Made by a program: the position numbers and the translations under genes | Notes under the pieces: model-generated | The model's input: the letters and a program-made list of their open reading frames with translations, nothing else | Databases searched by the model: none | What the model was told of the DNA's origin: nothing | Source of the DNA: Sedimentisphaerales bacterium | Lineage (GTDB): Bacteria; Planctomycetota; Phycisphaerae; Sedimentisphaerales; Anaerobacaceae | DNA length: 32,436 bases | Direction: 5' to 3' | Assembly: GCA_016933295.1 (NCBI GenBank) | Contig: JAFGBG010000035.1 | Location: 1-32,436, forward strand | Shown: one piece after another, positions 1 through 6,497 of the stretch | How positions within the stretch are numbered: position 1 is the stretch's first letter | Layout: every line of letters begins with the position of its first letter

Positions 1-63
1 AAAGAAGGCCAGACGGTTAACATGATGCAGATGGCCGCTATTGTCGGCGCAAATATAGAATAA
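1..63 (+). CDS. 3' end of an unidentified gene
   Basis: The first 20 codons visible in frame 1 are open and end at TAA 61-63. The tail is hydrophobic and Met-rich (MMQMAAIVGANIE at the very end). A hairpin that could be a terminator follows 30 bases later, which supports this being a real gene end. The fragment is too short to assign to a family. Confidence 0.5.
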   Translation, partial: KEGQTVNMMQMAAIVGANIE

Positions 64-93
64 GCAACGGGAACCTGTTATATTGAAAGACAC

Positions 94-131
94 AGTTTGT
101 CCCCCGCCAGAGACGTGCGGGGACAAGCTTT
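94..131 (+). terminator. Stem-loop after the first gene, probable terminator
   Basis: The arms 94-107 and 117-129 pair over about 11-12 bp (core TTGTCCCC against GGGGACAA), with one bulged C and one G-T wobble, around a 9-base loop. Only three T's follow directly, with a second short T run at 136-139, so termination would be weak. The GGGGACA core also resembles short dispersed repeats seen elsewhere in the window (for example near 2810 and 4257). Confidence 0.45.
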
Positions 132-177
132 GGCGTTTTATACAGCGATGTAACCATTGTTGGGTCGGAGAAATGAA

Positions 178-543
178 ATGGAAAAACTTCGATATCATCA
201 TATTGGAATTCCTACTAATAAGCCTCTACCTAAGGAAGACTACAGCCCCGAATACAAGATGACCGCATCCGGGTATTATAAAAATCCATACGGCATTGAG
301 TGGATAAATTTCGATTCCGATTGCCCATTGCCGGAGTTGGTGAAAAAAGTTCCCCATATAGCTTTTGTTGTTGACAACATCGAAGCAGCAATTGCCGGCA
401 AGAACGTGATCATCGAGCCAAACAGCCCCACTGAAGGTGTGACAATTGCTTTCATTGTTGTTAATGGTGCCCCGGTCGAGTTTCTTCAGTTTGATCGGCC
501 GGAGTCGGAAATATGGCCTCATGGTGCTCAATTCAAGATTTAA
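178..543 (+). CDS. VOC (glyoxalase/bleomycin-resistance fold) family protein
   Basis: This 121-residue protein begins with the typical VOC first strand (HHIGIP at residues 6-11). It has the pattern VPHIAFVVDNIEAAI in the middle and an EFLQF strand near the end, so it spans one or two beta-alpha-beta-beta-beta modules. VOC proteins are small metal-dependent lyases, isomerases or binding proteins; the His near the N-terminus and the Glu before FLQF could be metal ligands. The substrate cannot be told. I chose the ATG at 178 because GGAG at 167-170 sits 7 bases upstream; a TTG at 157 would add seven residues with no better ribosome site. It stands alone, upstream of a radical SAM gene on the same strand. 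Confidence 0.75.
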   Translation: MEKLRYHHIGIPTNKPLPKEDYSPEYKMTASGYYKNPYGIEWINFDSDCPLPELVKKVPHIAFVVDNIEAAIAGKNVIIEPNSPTEGVTIAFIVVNGAPVEFLQFDRPESEIWPHGAQFKI

Positions 544-633
544 TAGAAACTTGGTGGTTGCCGAAAACAGTCTGATTAAAAGGAAAGGTGTCCGCCTGCC
601 CCATAGGGGGTACATTTTTTGATGTAAGAGAAC

Positions 634-2013
634 ATGGGAAATAAGAAAGTTTTATTGATTAGTCCGAGGAATCCTATGGGGGGAGGAAGTATAGTTCCAC
701 CTCTCGGCCTGGCTACTAATGCATCTTATATTCCCGAGAGATATGATGTAACAATAGTAGATGAAAATGTTAAGCAGGCGATTCACAGTGATGCGGACCT
801 TGTCGCCGTCACTGCAAACACAATAACCGCCCGAAGGGCTTACCGGTTGTGTGCGGAGTTCAGAGCAAAGGGAGTTCCGACTGTTCTCGGAGGAATTCAT
901 CCTTCGGTCGTGCCCGAAGAGGCAGGTCGATATGCGGATGCCGTCGTCGCAGGCAATGGTGAAAACGTCTGGGAAGAATTGCTCGAAGATTTCGAGAGGG
1001 GCAGACTAAAGAAAGTGTACAGGCCGGAGACATTCAATCTGGCACAATCAGAGGTCCCAAGGAGAGATTTATTTAAAAGCAGGTACTTTTTCGATTCTCT
1101 GCAGACCTCCAGAGGCTGTCCTTTTGACTGCGAGTTTTGCTCGGTTACGAGGTTGTATGGGGGCGAATACAAATATAAGCCCCTTGAGATAATAAAAAAA
1201 GAGCTGGAATCGCTGAGAACAAAAAACGTTCTTCTCGTTGATGACAACATATTGGGTGTTGGAAGTAAGGCGGAACGGAGGGCCGTTAAACTATTCGAAT
1301 TGCTCGGAGAATATGGTCTGCACTGGATTGGTCAGGCTTCGATAAACATCGCGGACAACTGCGAATTATTAAGATTGGCTCAGGAGAGCGGGGCCAAAGC
1401 TTTCTATATCGGTTTCGAATCACTGAACGAAGATTTTCTGAGAGCGGCTAACAAAAGGCAAAATCTGAAAAAGGGAGCAGGATCGTACAAAGACGTAATA
1501 AAAAGGATACATGACCATGGCATTGCAGTTTTGGCATCCTTTATTTACGGGACCGATTTCGACACCAGGGACAGCCTGCTCAGACTGGCCGGGTTTATCT
1601 CTGAATCGACAATAGATGCCGCCTCTGTAAAACCTCTGACGCCGTTTCCCGGGACAAGACTATATGAAAGATTCAAGCAGGAAGGCAGGCTTATTAATGA
1701 TCATTACTGGCTTGAGGACCCATATCCTCTTTTTACATTCAAACCCAGGAAACTCTCCCTTCAGGAGTTAACAGAGGCTACTTTAAATTTTCTCGATATG
1801 TACAATCCCCTGAACTCAACGGCTTATTTTATGAGATCTTGCCGAACGACTCAAAGCATGAGAGCCTCCTTCATTGCTTTTCTCATTAATATCAGCGATA
1901 ATCGTACATATAGAAAGTACATCAGGAGACACGAGCACACGCTGGCCAGAAGATTCGGGATTGAGCATTGGCGTCACCGGCAACTTCGGGAAGTCGATGT
2001 CATGATTCATTGA
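634..2013 (+). CDS. B12-binding domain / radical SAM protein
   Basis: The 459-residue protein has an N-terminal Rossmann-like cobalamin-binding domain (about residues 1-125; PPLGLA at 22-27, GGIHPSVVPEE at 86-96). A radical SAM domain follows, with the iron-sulfur motif Cys162-x3-Cys166-x2-Cys169 in the context SRGCPFDCEFCS. This is class B (BchE/HpnP-like) architecture. These enzymes use S-adenosylmethionine and often cobalamin for methyl transfer or ring chemistry in lipid, pigment or antibiotic synthesis. A classical DxHxxG cobalamin motif is not visible, as in most of this subgroup. The C-terminal 110 residues are basic and Arg-rich (near 400-459) and match no domain I can name. The start ATG has only a weak upstream AAGAG. 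No biosynthetic partners lie nearby, so the substrate is unknown. Confidence 0.85.
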   Translation: MGNKKVLLISPRNPMGGGSIVPPLGLATNASYIPERYDVTIVDENVKQAIHSDADLVAVTANTITARRAYRLCAEFRAKGVPTVLGGIHPSVVPEEAGRYADAVVAGNGENVWEELLEDFERGRLKKVYRPETFNLAQSEVPRRDLFKSRYFFDSLQTSRGCPFDCEFCSVTRLYGGEYKYKPLEIIKKELESLRTKNVLLVDDNILGVGSKAERRAVKLFELLGEYGLHWIGQASINIADNCELLRLAQESGAKAFYIGFESLNEDFLRAANKRQNLKKGAGSYKDVIKRIHDHGIAVLASFIYGTDFDTRDSLLRLAGFISESTIDAASVKPLTPFPGTRLYERFKQEGRLINDHYWLEDPYPLFTFKPRKLSLQELTEATLNFLDMYNPLNSTAYFMRSCRTTQSMRASFIAFLINISDNRTYRKYIRRHEHTLARRFGIEHWRHRQLREVDVMIH

Positions 2014-2044
2014 AAAAATGGTAAGAGAGAAATTATAGAAATTA

Positions 2045-2179
2045 GTGGCAGCGGGGCTGCGTGGAACTTTCACCGTGGAAGGCAGGGCAATCGGCCAAGC
2101 GGCTGGTTATATTGTGGCCGAGGTGATGGTCAGTGGCTCTGACGCTGTACCCTCCGACAGTTCGGCCAAAGACCGGTAA
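2045..2179 (+). pseudogene. Orphan C-terminal coding remnant
   Basis: From GTG 2045 to TAA 2177-2179 there are 44 open codons of protein-like composition (contains TFTVEGRAIGQAAGYIVAE and a Ser/Asp-rich end). No ribosome site is present, and an in-frame stop at 2036-2038 closes it upstream. It looks like the tail of a longer gene whose body has been lost. The AAGYIV string recurs as the last residues of the secreted protein at 6836-7954, a weak hint that both derive from exported repeat-type proteins. It could also be chance. Confidence 0.3.
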
Positions 2180-2184
2180 ACGTG

Positions 2185-2203
2185 TCCTGAGCTTGTCGAA
2201 GGA
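2185..2203. repeat. Copy of a widely dispersed CCTTCGACAAGCTCAGG-type element
   Basis: The sequence TCCTGAGCTTGTCGAAGGA lies here, with a small CTT-GTCG-AAG hairpin in the middle. The same short element is known as a high-copy intergenic repeat in many unrelated bacterial genomes. Only one copy is present in this window, so its status as a repeat here rests on general knowledge. Confidence 0.5.
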
Positions 2204-2316
2204 TTGGGTTCGTTTTTTCAACCGCCGTTCAGGAAAACACATAGCGACATAAGTCTTTGCCGCAGCTTGTCTTACGACTCATCGATCTTATATCTAATTA
2301 TCAATAAGCACTTATG

Positions 2317-2585
2317 AAGCTGTACGCTATTCGCTATACGCTAACCGCTATCAAAAATTGGCTTCGTATTCCCTTTGAGATGCCTTACGGCGAACGCTGA
2401 CCGCTGAAAGCTGAACGCTGGTTTATAGCCGTTGGTCGTTAGCTGTTAGCCCTGTGGGATGGCAGTTTTTACGTGATTCGTGGCTTGTGGCTCGTATTTC
2501 GTCGCTCGTAGTTCGTGATTCGGGATTTGTGGCTCGTATTTCGCTAAATGCTGAAAGCTAACAGCTAATAGCTAATAGCTGTTTT
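2317..2585. repeat. Degenerate 7-bp phased tandem repeat array (array A)
   Basis: Three blocks keep an exact heptanucleotide period. 2317-2351 has five units of the type NCGCTAT, 2394-2449 has eight units starting as NCGCTGA and drifting to NCGTTAG, and 2474-2585 has sixteen consecutive units that change gradually from TGATTCG/TGGCTCG to CTAATAG. Individual units differ at several positions but the phase never slips inside a block. A 17-bp segment at 2485-2501 recurs exactly at 2527-2543, which is 42 bp (six units) away. The period is not a multiple of three and the array has stops, so it is not coding. Arrays B and C show the reverse-complement consensus. Confidence 0.75.
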
Positions 2586-2907
2586 TTTGCCAAAATTACG
2601 TAGTTACCACAATATCGAAAAACTAAAAAAAATTGTATGATTTCTAAATATTTTTATGGATTTAACAAAGATAATTAATAATTATATGCATCAACAACTT
2701 TGAGGAAGCGACACAACGGCAAGGGGAATAGATGCTAGTTTTTTTGGCCATAGACGGTTTTATAAAAGAAAGTATTCGGGGAGCTTTTTCTACTATTGGA
2801 AATAGGTAAGCTGTCCCCGGAATAACTCCCATCTTTGAAAAAGCGACGGAAGATCGATGTTAAAATGCGAGTTTTTCGGCAAAGAAATGGGCGTTGTAGA
2901 ATCGAAA

Positions 2908-2930
2908 AAAGTACCAGGTACCTTTATTTT
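2908..2930. repeat. GTACC palindrome hairpin upstream of a lipoprotein gene
   Basis: AAAGTACC and GGTACCTTT (2908-2925) form a near-perfect inverted repeat around a single A, with one bulged C, followed by ATTTTT. It ends 26 bases before the lipoprotein start at 2957. It could act as a terminator for upstream read-through, or be a mobile REP-like palindrome. Confidence 0.45.
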
Positions 2931-2956
2931 TCTTGTCAGTTAGAAAGGAGCAACAG

Positions 2957-3580
2957 ATGATATCTCCACGTAGAATGATATACATGTCAAACATGGCGGT
3001 AGTTGCTTTGTTTCTCCTCACTGGATGCAACAGCACTCCTCCAAGAAGACCTGCCTTGCACTTTGATCCCGCTTATCTCGATCCTAAAGTCAGTGTCATT
3101 CATATAATGCCCGTTCTTGATGCTAGATTGGATCGGACCGTCGACTTTAACAGCGCCGATCTTAGCGATTTGGGTGAGCAATTGGCATACGCGATTGTTG
3201 AGTACAGTGGATATCGCGTTGAGACCGTTGAGAGATGGCCAGCGATTACCGCTATCTTGGGGGAAGAGATCTTAAGTATGAGCCCCGAACAACTGTGTGG
3301 CTTGGCTCCAGACAATTGTCATGCATTCTTTGTTCTAATGATTAATAATATCGAGAGCAAACACAAAGCACTGTCCACAAGTTACAGCATCACAGGGACA
3401 GCTATGCTCGTCAACCGGGAAAAAGGCAAGCTAATCTGGAAGAACATTGCGACGGGTTCTTATAGCAGCGCCGGTCTCATACCTGCTTGGCTTGACAAAG
3501 CGCAAAAAAAGAAGGCTAGCGCCAAAGCCAATCTCATCTGGCGGTTGTTAGGCTCTTTTCCGGCAAAGAGCTCAATGTAA
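2957..3580 (+). CDS. Putative lipoprotein, resembles GNA1162/DUF799-type
   Basis: This is a 207-residue exported lipoprotein. It has a basic start, a hydrophobic stretch, and the lipobox LLTGC with the acylated Cys at about residue 24. The mature part has alternating strands and helices (VSVIHIMPVLDAR, then LGEQLAYAIVEYSGY, then HAFFVLMINNI and a GTAMLVNREKGKLIWKN hairpin). This layout recalls CsgG/GNA1162-like periplasmic lipoproteins that bind other envelope components; that is fold-level inference only. I chose ATG 2957 because AAAGGAG at 2944-2950 is 6 bases upstream; a TTG at 2933 would place the signal peptide too far in. A second lipoprotein starts 67 bases downstream, so the two probably form an operon. 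Confidence 0.75.
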   Translation: MISPRRMIYMSNMAVVALFLLTGCNSTPPRRPALHFDPAYLDPKVSVIHIMPVLDARLDRTVDFNSADLSDLGEQLAYAIVEYSGYRVETVERWPAITAILGEEILSMSPEQLCGLAPDNCHAFFVLMINNIESKHKALSTSYSITGTAMLVNREKGKLIWKNIATGSYSSAGLIPAWLDKAQKKKASAKANLIWRLLGSFPAKSSM

Positions 3581-3647
3581 CATGTGGCAGCATCTGTGTG
3601 CCCACTATTCGAGGTGATCTTGAATGTCATGAAAGGATGCGTATAAA

Positions 3648-4220
3648 ATGGAAATGAACCGATATGTCTCGGGTTTGGTAATGGCTTTGAACGGCCTGTG
3701 CCTAATCGTAGTCGGAGGTTGCTCTCCGGGTGTCAGACCGGAGAAAATGGTTCCTGACAGCTTAGACGTCACAACCCTCCATGCGGAGAGCATCAGTGTG
3801 AACGTTATGGGCCAAGCTCCGCTATCTTTTTTAAATGCATTTGACAAAGCAACTACCCAATGCATCGAGAATTTCTATGTGTTCGAGTTGGGACAGCCGG
3901 ACGCAGCAAGCAATCTAGTTCTGGACATAATAGTAATGCGGCTGGAGTCGCCTGCGTCTATCTACGCGTGGCCAGAGGGTATGGAGTGGTATCAAGCGTA
4001 CAAAGGAGCCGCCGTTTGCACATTAGTAACTATATGGCGCCTCAGCAAGGCCGATCGGGAATCCATCCTTGCCGAGGAGGAGATAGTCACTTCAAATACC
4101 CATAATGTTCCCGATTACATGACCGGCGGGCTCCACACAGCTGGCCGGGATGCTACAGAAGCGGCCGTTCGGGACAACATCAAAAAGGGATTAGAATGGC
4201 TGGCTGGGGTTCAGTGGTAG
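3648..4220 (+). CDS. Putative lipoprotein of unknown function
   Basis: The 190-residue product has a hydrophobic signal segment and a lipobox-like VVGGC with Cys25 as the likely lipidated residue. Glycine at the -2 position is slightly unusual. The mature protein is mixed alpha/beta, with one internal hydrophobic strand (NLVLDIIVMRLESP) and a conserved-looking AAVCTLVTIWRLSKA followed by acidic helix. I recognise no family. GAAAGGA at 3631-3637 sits 10 bases before the ATG. It follows the lipoprotein at 2957-3580 on the same strand, so they may act together in the envelope. Confidence 0.7.
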   Translation: MEMNRYVSGLVMALNGLCLIVVGGCSPGVRPEKMVPDSLDVTTLHAESISVNVMGQAPLSFLNAFDKATTQCIENFYVFELGQPDAASNLVLDIIVMRLESPASIYAWPEGMEWYQAYKGAAVCTLVTIWRLSKADRESILAEEEIVTSNTHNVPDYMTGGLHTAGRDATEAAVRDNIKKGLEWLAGVQW

Positions 4221-4317
4221 TTCTAATAGTTCTAAAGAGTTCTTAGGTCTAATAGGGACAGACCCCGTTTGATTTAGCGTTCGCCGTAGGGCTTCTACAA
4301 GGGATAGCATGTAGTGG

Positions 4318-4489
4318 TCAGCGTTCAGCTTTTAGGGACAATACATGATGGAGGATGGACGAAGGATGAAAGACGAGATCATAAGTATAAAGTAAGAAGG
4401 TAAAAGAGGGAAAAAGCAATCAGCGGTTAGCGGTCAGCTTTTAGCAGTCAGCGTACAGCGGTCAGCGTTTGGTGGAGAGCGGACAGATA
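4318..4489. repeat. Degenerate 7-bp phased tandem repeat array (array B)
   Basis: Units TCAGCGT, TCAGCTT and TTAGGGA start at 4318. Purine-rich units (GATGGAG, GATGGAC, GAAGGAT, GAAAGAC) occupy 4347-4374. Ten uninterrupted heptads run from 4420 to 4489 around the consensus TCAGCGG/TCAGCGT. This consensus is the reverse complement of the ACGCTGA units of array A, so the family lies in both orientations. The phase is exact inside each block while the unit sequence wanders. Confidence 0.75.
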
Positions 4490-4502
4490 CTCTGGGTGTG
4501 GA

Positions 4503-4526
4503 ATCCCTGCTTGACGTCATAGGGAT
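4503..4526. promoter_or_regulatory. Possible operator: inverted repeat around a -35 box
   Basis: ATCCCT at 4503-4508 and AGGGAT at 4521-4526 form a perfect 6-bp inverted repeat with 12 bases between. The centre falls on the -35 hexamer (4511-4516) of the GH105 promoter. A dimeric regulator bound here would block RNA polymerase. The arms are short, so chance is possible. Confidence 0.35.
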
Positions 4527-4539
4527 CACGGGGTAAAGT
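4511..4539 (+). promoter_or_regulatory. Sigma70-type promoter for the GH105 gene
   Basis: TTGACG (4511-4516) and TAAAGT (4534-4539) are separated by exactly 17 bases. Transcription would start near 4546, giving a leader of about 39 bases that contains the AAGGAAGG ribosome site of the gene at 4585. Confidence 0.55.
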
Positions 4540-4584
4540 GTGTTGCTAAAACGATAGCAGGCTATTTTGAAAGGAAGGACGAAT

Positions 4585-5676
4585 ATGCGCACACATTTTA
4601 AGTCATTGACGGCAGGAGTGTTTATCGGATTGATTCTATTAGTCGGGTGTTCTCAGGGCCTCAACCGGCCTGAGGAATTGACAACATGGCCTGAGGGCAA
4701 AACGCCGGAGGATATCGGCAAAAAGTTAGCTGAAAATATTCTGCCGCGGCTGCGCATCACTCGCAGGGCCGTGCATTACTGTGAAGACTCCATGTGGGTC
4801 TATATGGCTAAGTATGCGAAACTGACTAAGGATAAGGAGCTCATGGACAAGGTGATAGGACAGTTCGGAAATATGCTGACCGAAGAAGGCAGGCGGCTCA
4901 TCTCCATGGAACGTCATGTGGATCATACGATATTCGGTATTGTACCGCTGGAGCTGTACATTCAGACTAAAGACAAGCGATATCTGGAGATGGGTAAGAT
5001 GTTAGCGGACCGCCAGTGGGAATTTCCGGATGCCAACGGCCTGTCCGGCGAGACCCGTTTCTGGATCGACGATATGTACATGATTACGATTCTACAGGTC
5101 CAGGCCTACCGGGCCACCGGCGATAAGGTGTATCTGGATAGGGCGGCCCTGGAAATGGAGGCATATCTGGACAAGCTGCAGCGTCCGAACGGTCTGTTCT
5201 ATCACGAGCCTGCGGTTCCGTTCTTCTGGGGACGCGGCAACGGCTGGGTGGCCGGAGGTATGACCGAACTGCTCAGTGTGCTGCCAAAAGACCATCCGAA
5301 ATACGAACGTATTATGCAGGGTTATCTCAAGATGATGTCTTCCCTTCTGAAGTACCAGGGGGACGACGGTATGTGGCACCAGTTGATCGACCATCCCGAA
5401 TCCTTTAAGGAAAGTTCCGGGACGGCCATGTTCACCTTTGCCATGATTCAGGGCGTTAAAGACGGCCGGCTCAAGGACAAGGCTTATGCTCAGGCTGCGC
5501 GTAAGGGCTGGCTGGCCTTAACGGAGCGCGTGGACGACAAAGGCAATCTTTCGGGCGTGTGTGTGGGGACCAGTAAACTTAACGATCTTCAATATTACCT
5601 GAATCGGCCCACGAGAAACGGCGATGCCCACGGCCAGGAGGCCCTGATATGGTGTGTTGTGGCCTTGCTGGAGTAG
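4585..5676 (+). CDS. GH105 unsaturated rhamnogalacturonyl hydrolase, lipoprotein
   Basis: This 363-residue protein is an (alpha/alpha)6-barrel glycoside hydrolase of the YteR/RhiN type. The family removes the unsaturated galacturonyl residue left at the non-reducing end by pectate or rhamnogalacturonan lyases. Visible family motifs are WIDDMYM (160-166, containing the catalytic Asp), WGRGNGW (215-221), HQLIDHPES (265-273) and ESSGTAMF (276-283). The length is normal for GH105. The N-terminus carries a signal with lipobox LLVGC and Cys22, so the enzyme is probably tethered to a membrane. ATG 4585 is chosen because AAGGAAGG lies just upstream; a TTG at 4567 precedes that site. Together with the CE12 esterase at 8055 and the GH78 rhamnosidase at 9068 it points to rhamnogalacturonan I use. 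Confidence 0.9.
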   Translation: MRTHFKSLTAGVFIGLILLVGCSQGLNRPEELTTWPEGKTPEDIGKKLAENILPRLRITRRAVHYCEDSMWVYMAKYAKLTKDKELMDKVIGQFGNMLTEEGRRLISMERHVDHTIFGIVPLELYIQTKDKRYLEMGKMLADRQWEFPDANGLSGETRFWIDDMYMITILQVQAYRATGDKVYLDRAALEMEAYLDKLQRPNGLFYHEPAVPFFWGRGNGWVAGGMTELLSVLPKDHPKYERIMQGYLKMMSSLLKYQGDDGMWHQLIDHPESFKESSGTAMFTFAMIQGVKDGRLKDKAYAQAARKGWLALTERVDDKGNLSGVCVGTSKLNDLQYYLNRPTRNGDAHGQEALIWCVVALLE

Positions 5677-5754
5677 AGTTTTTGAAATAGGTGATTCAGA
5701 TATCCGCCTGCATCAAATCATATTGAGGCAGGAGACAGAGAATAGGGGCCGGTT

Positions 5755-6024
5755 ATGATATTGGGGAAAATATCGGCGTTGCTGCTTGGGTTGGGAATAG
5801 GGACGGCAATCCTGATGGAGATCATTGAGCCGACGTGAAGCAGCCCCCTTGTGGTGCTTGGAGCACCGTTTATCGTCTGTTGTATTTTCGCTTCGCTTGC
5901 TGTCGGGGCTGTTGGAATCGGAGTTGACAAAAAGAAGATATTAGCGATTTTAGTAACCACTATTGCGTTTGCTTTAGTTGCATTTTTTTTCGTATGGCCC
6001 TGGATTTGCCGCATATTGTCTTAA
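5755..6024 (+). pseudogene. Small three-helix membrane protein gene with in-frame TGA
   Basis: From ATG 5755 the frame is open to TAA 6022-6024 except for one TGA at 5836-5838 (codon 28 of 89). Both sides read as one protein. There is a hydrophobic helix (LLLGLGIGTAILMEII), a short loop with the TGA (EPT-TGA-SSP), a second helix (LVVLGAPFIVCCIFASLAVG), a basic turn DKKK, and a third helix ending in VWPWICRILS. AGGGG at 5744-5748 is a reasonable ribosome site. The simplest reading is a Trp TGG changed to TGA, which makes this a recent pseudogene. A perfect 6-bp hairpin 15 bases after the TGA leaves selenocysteine insertion as a remote alternative. I know no family for it. Confidence 0.5.
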
Positions 6025-6034
6025 AAAAACAAAC

Positions 6035-6103
6035 ACAGCGTACAGCGGTCAGTGTTTAGTAACGAGACGCGAGGTAAAAGTTCATAAATCAAAAGTGAAA
6101 AGT
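6035..6103. repeat. Degenerate 7-bp phased tandem repeat array (array C)
   Basis: Heptads ACAGCGT, ACAGCGG, TCAGTGT and TTAGTAA occupy 6035-6062. Looser units on the same phase follow, including CAAAAGT and GAAAAGT near 6090-6103. The unit consensus and orientation match array B. It starts 10 bases after the stop of the small membrane gene. Confidence 0.6.
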
Positions 6104-6144
6104 CGATTCAACATCCACAAACCACGAACGCATAACTATTTACG

Positions 6145-6164
6145 AAAAATGCGGCCGTCGGCCG
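6145..6164 (-). terminator. Intrinsic terminator of the EF-Tu-like gene
   Basis: Read on the minus strand, CGGCC-GAC-GGCCG (6164 down to 6152) is a 5-bp all-GC stem. It is followed by ATTTTT at 6150-6145 and begins two bases after the stop codon at 6167. Confidence 0.65.
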
Positions 6165-6166
6165 GA

Positions 6167-6421
6167 TTATTCTGTAATCTTATAGACATGGTCTCCGGCG
6201 CGGCAGCGGTCGGTGACCTTTATGCCGATGGAATCACCGGCCTTTGCTTCCGTGACGTTGGCATTATCTATTTGCATCGAAACGACATCCAATTCTATAT
6301 CTGTGGTGTGTCCTTTGATGCGGATTTTATCGCCTACCTTTAATGTGCCGCTCAGCTTTATACCGGCGACAACCGGGTGTGCAAAGAAATCCTCGACCGT
6401 TCCAACAATATCTTCCGCCAT
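6167..6421 (-). CDS. EF-Tu domain 2-like small protein
   Basis: The 84-residue product is a single beta-barrel resembling domain 2 of translation elongation factor Tu/1A, without any GTPase domain. Visible features are GTVEDFFAHPVVAGIKLSG, then LKVGDKIRIKGHTTD, and a final AGDSIGIKVTDRCRAGDHVYKI, the usual order of strands in translation-factor barrels. Stand-alone proteins of this kind occur in archaea and several bacterial phyla, and their function is not established; a role with U32 peptidases or nucleic acid has been suggested from context. A very strong ribosome site (AAAGGAGG, about 6431-6438 on the minus strand) and a clear promoter and terminator make this a monocistronic, probably well-expressed gene. 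Confidence 0.85.
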   Translation of the reverse strand: MAEDIVGTVEDFFAHPVVAGIKLSGTLKVGDKIRIKGHTTDIELDVVSMQIDNANVTEAKAGDSIGIKVTDRCRAGDHVYKITE

Positions 6422-6469
6422 ATTATGCCTCCTTTCAACGTAATGTATTTACAATGTTAAAACAATGCT

Positions 6470-6497
6470 ATTTTATCCCGGCGGATTCTTTATGCAA
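6470..6497 (-). promoter_or_regulatory. Sigma70-type promoter of the EF-Tu-like gene
   Basis: On the minus strand TTGCAT (6497-6492) and TAAAAT (6475-6470) are separated by 16 bases. Transcription would begin near 6463, about 42 bases before the start codon, with the AAAGGAGG site in the leader. Confidence 0.55.

Larger units (their letters stand above)
2014..2956. other. Long non-coding region rich in repeat remnants
   Basis: This stretch of about 940 bases has no convincing intact gene. It holds, in order, a short orphan coding fragment (2045-2179), a copy of a dispersed CCTGAGCTTGTCGAAGG-type element (2185-2203), a long 7-bp phased degenerate repeat (2317-2585), an AT-rich stretch (2586-2690) and sequence with short GC-rich pieces such as GCTGTCCCCGG near 2811. 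A KpnI-like palindromic hairpin lies just before the next gene. The mixture looks like a graveyard of small mobile or repeat elements. Confidence 0.6.
4221..4584. other. Intergenic region with phased repeat and promoter
   Basis: No gene is seen. The start has two exact TAGTTCTAA units in tandem near 4220-4240, then GGGACAGACCCC at about 4256-4267. The centre is the 7-bp phased array B (4318-4489), and the 3' end carries a good promoter (4511-4539) for the GH105 gene. Confidence 0.6.

Noticed and set aside
599-620. CCCC-ATA-GGGG hairpin followed by TTTTTT, as a terminator of the VOC gene
   Set aside because: The stem is only four base pairs and the T run begins several bases after it.
5092-5394. 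Minus-strand reading frame of 100 codons inside the GH105 gene
   Set aside because: It lies wholly within a gene with clear family motifs and has no start signals of its own.
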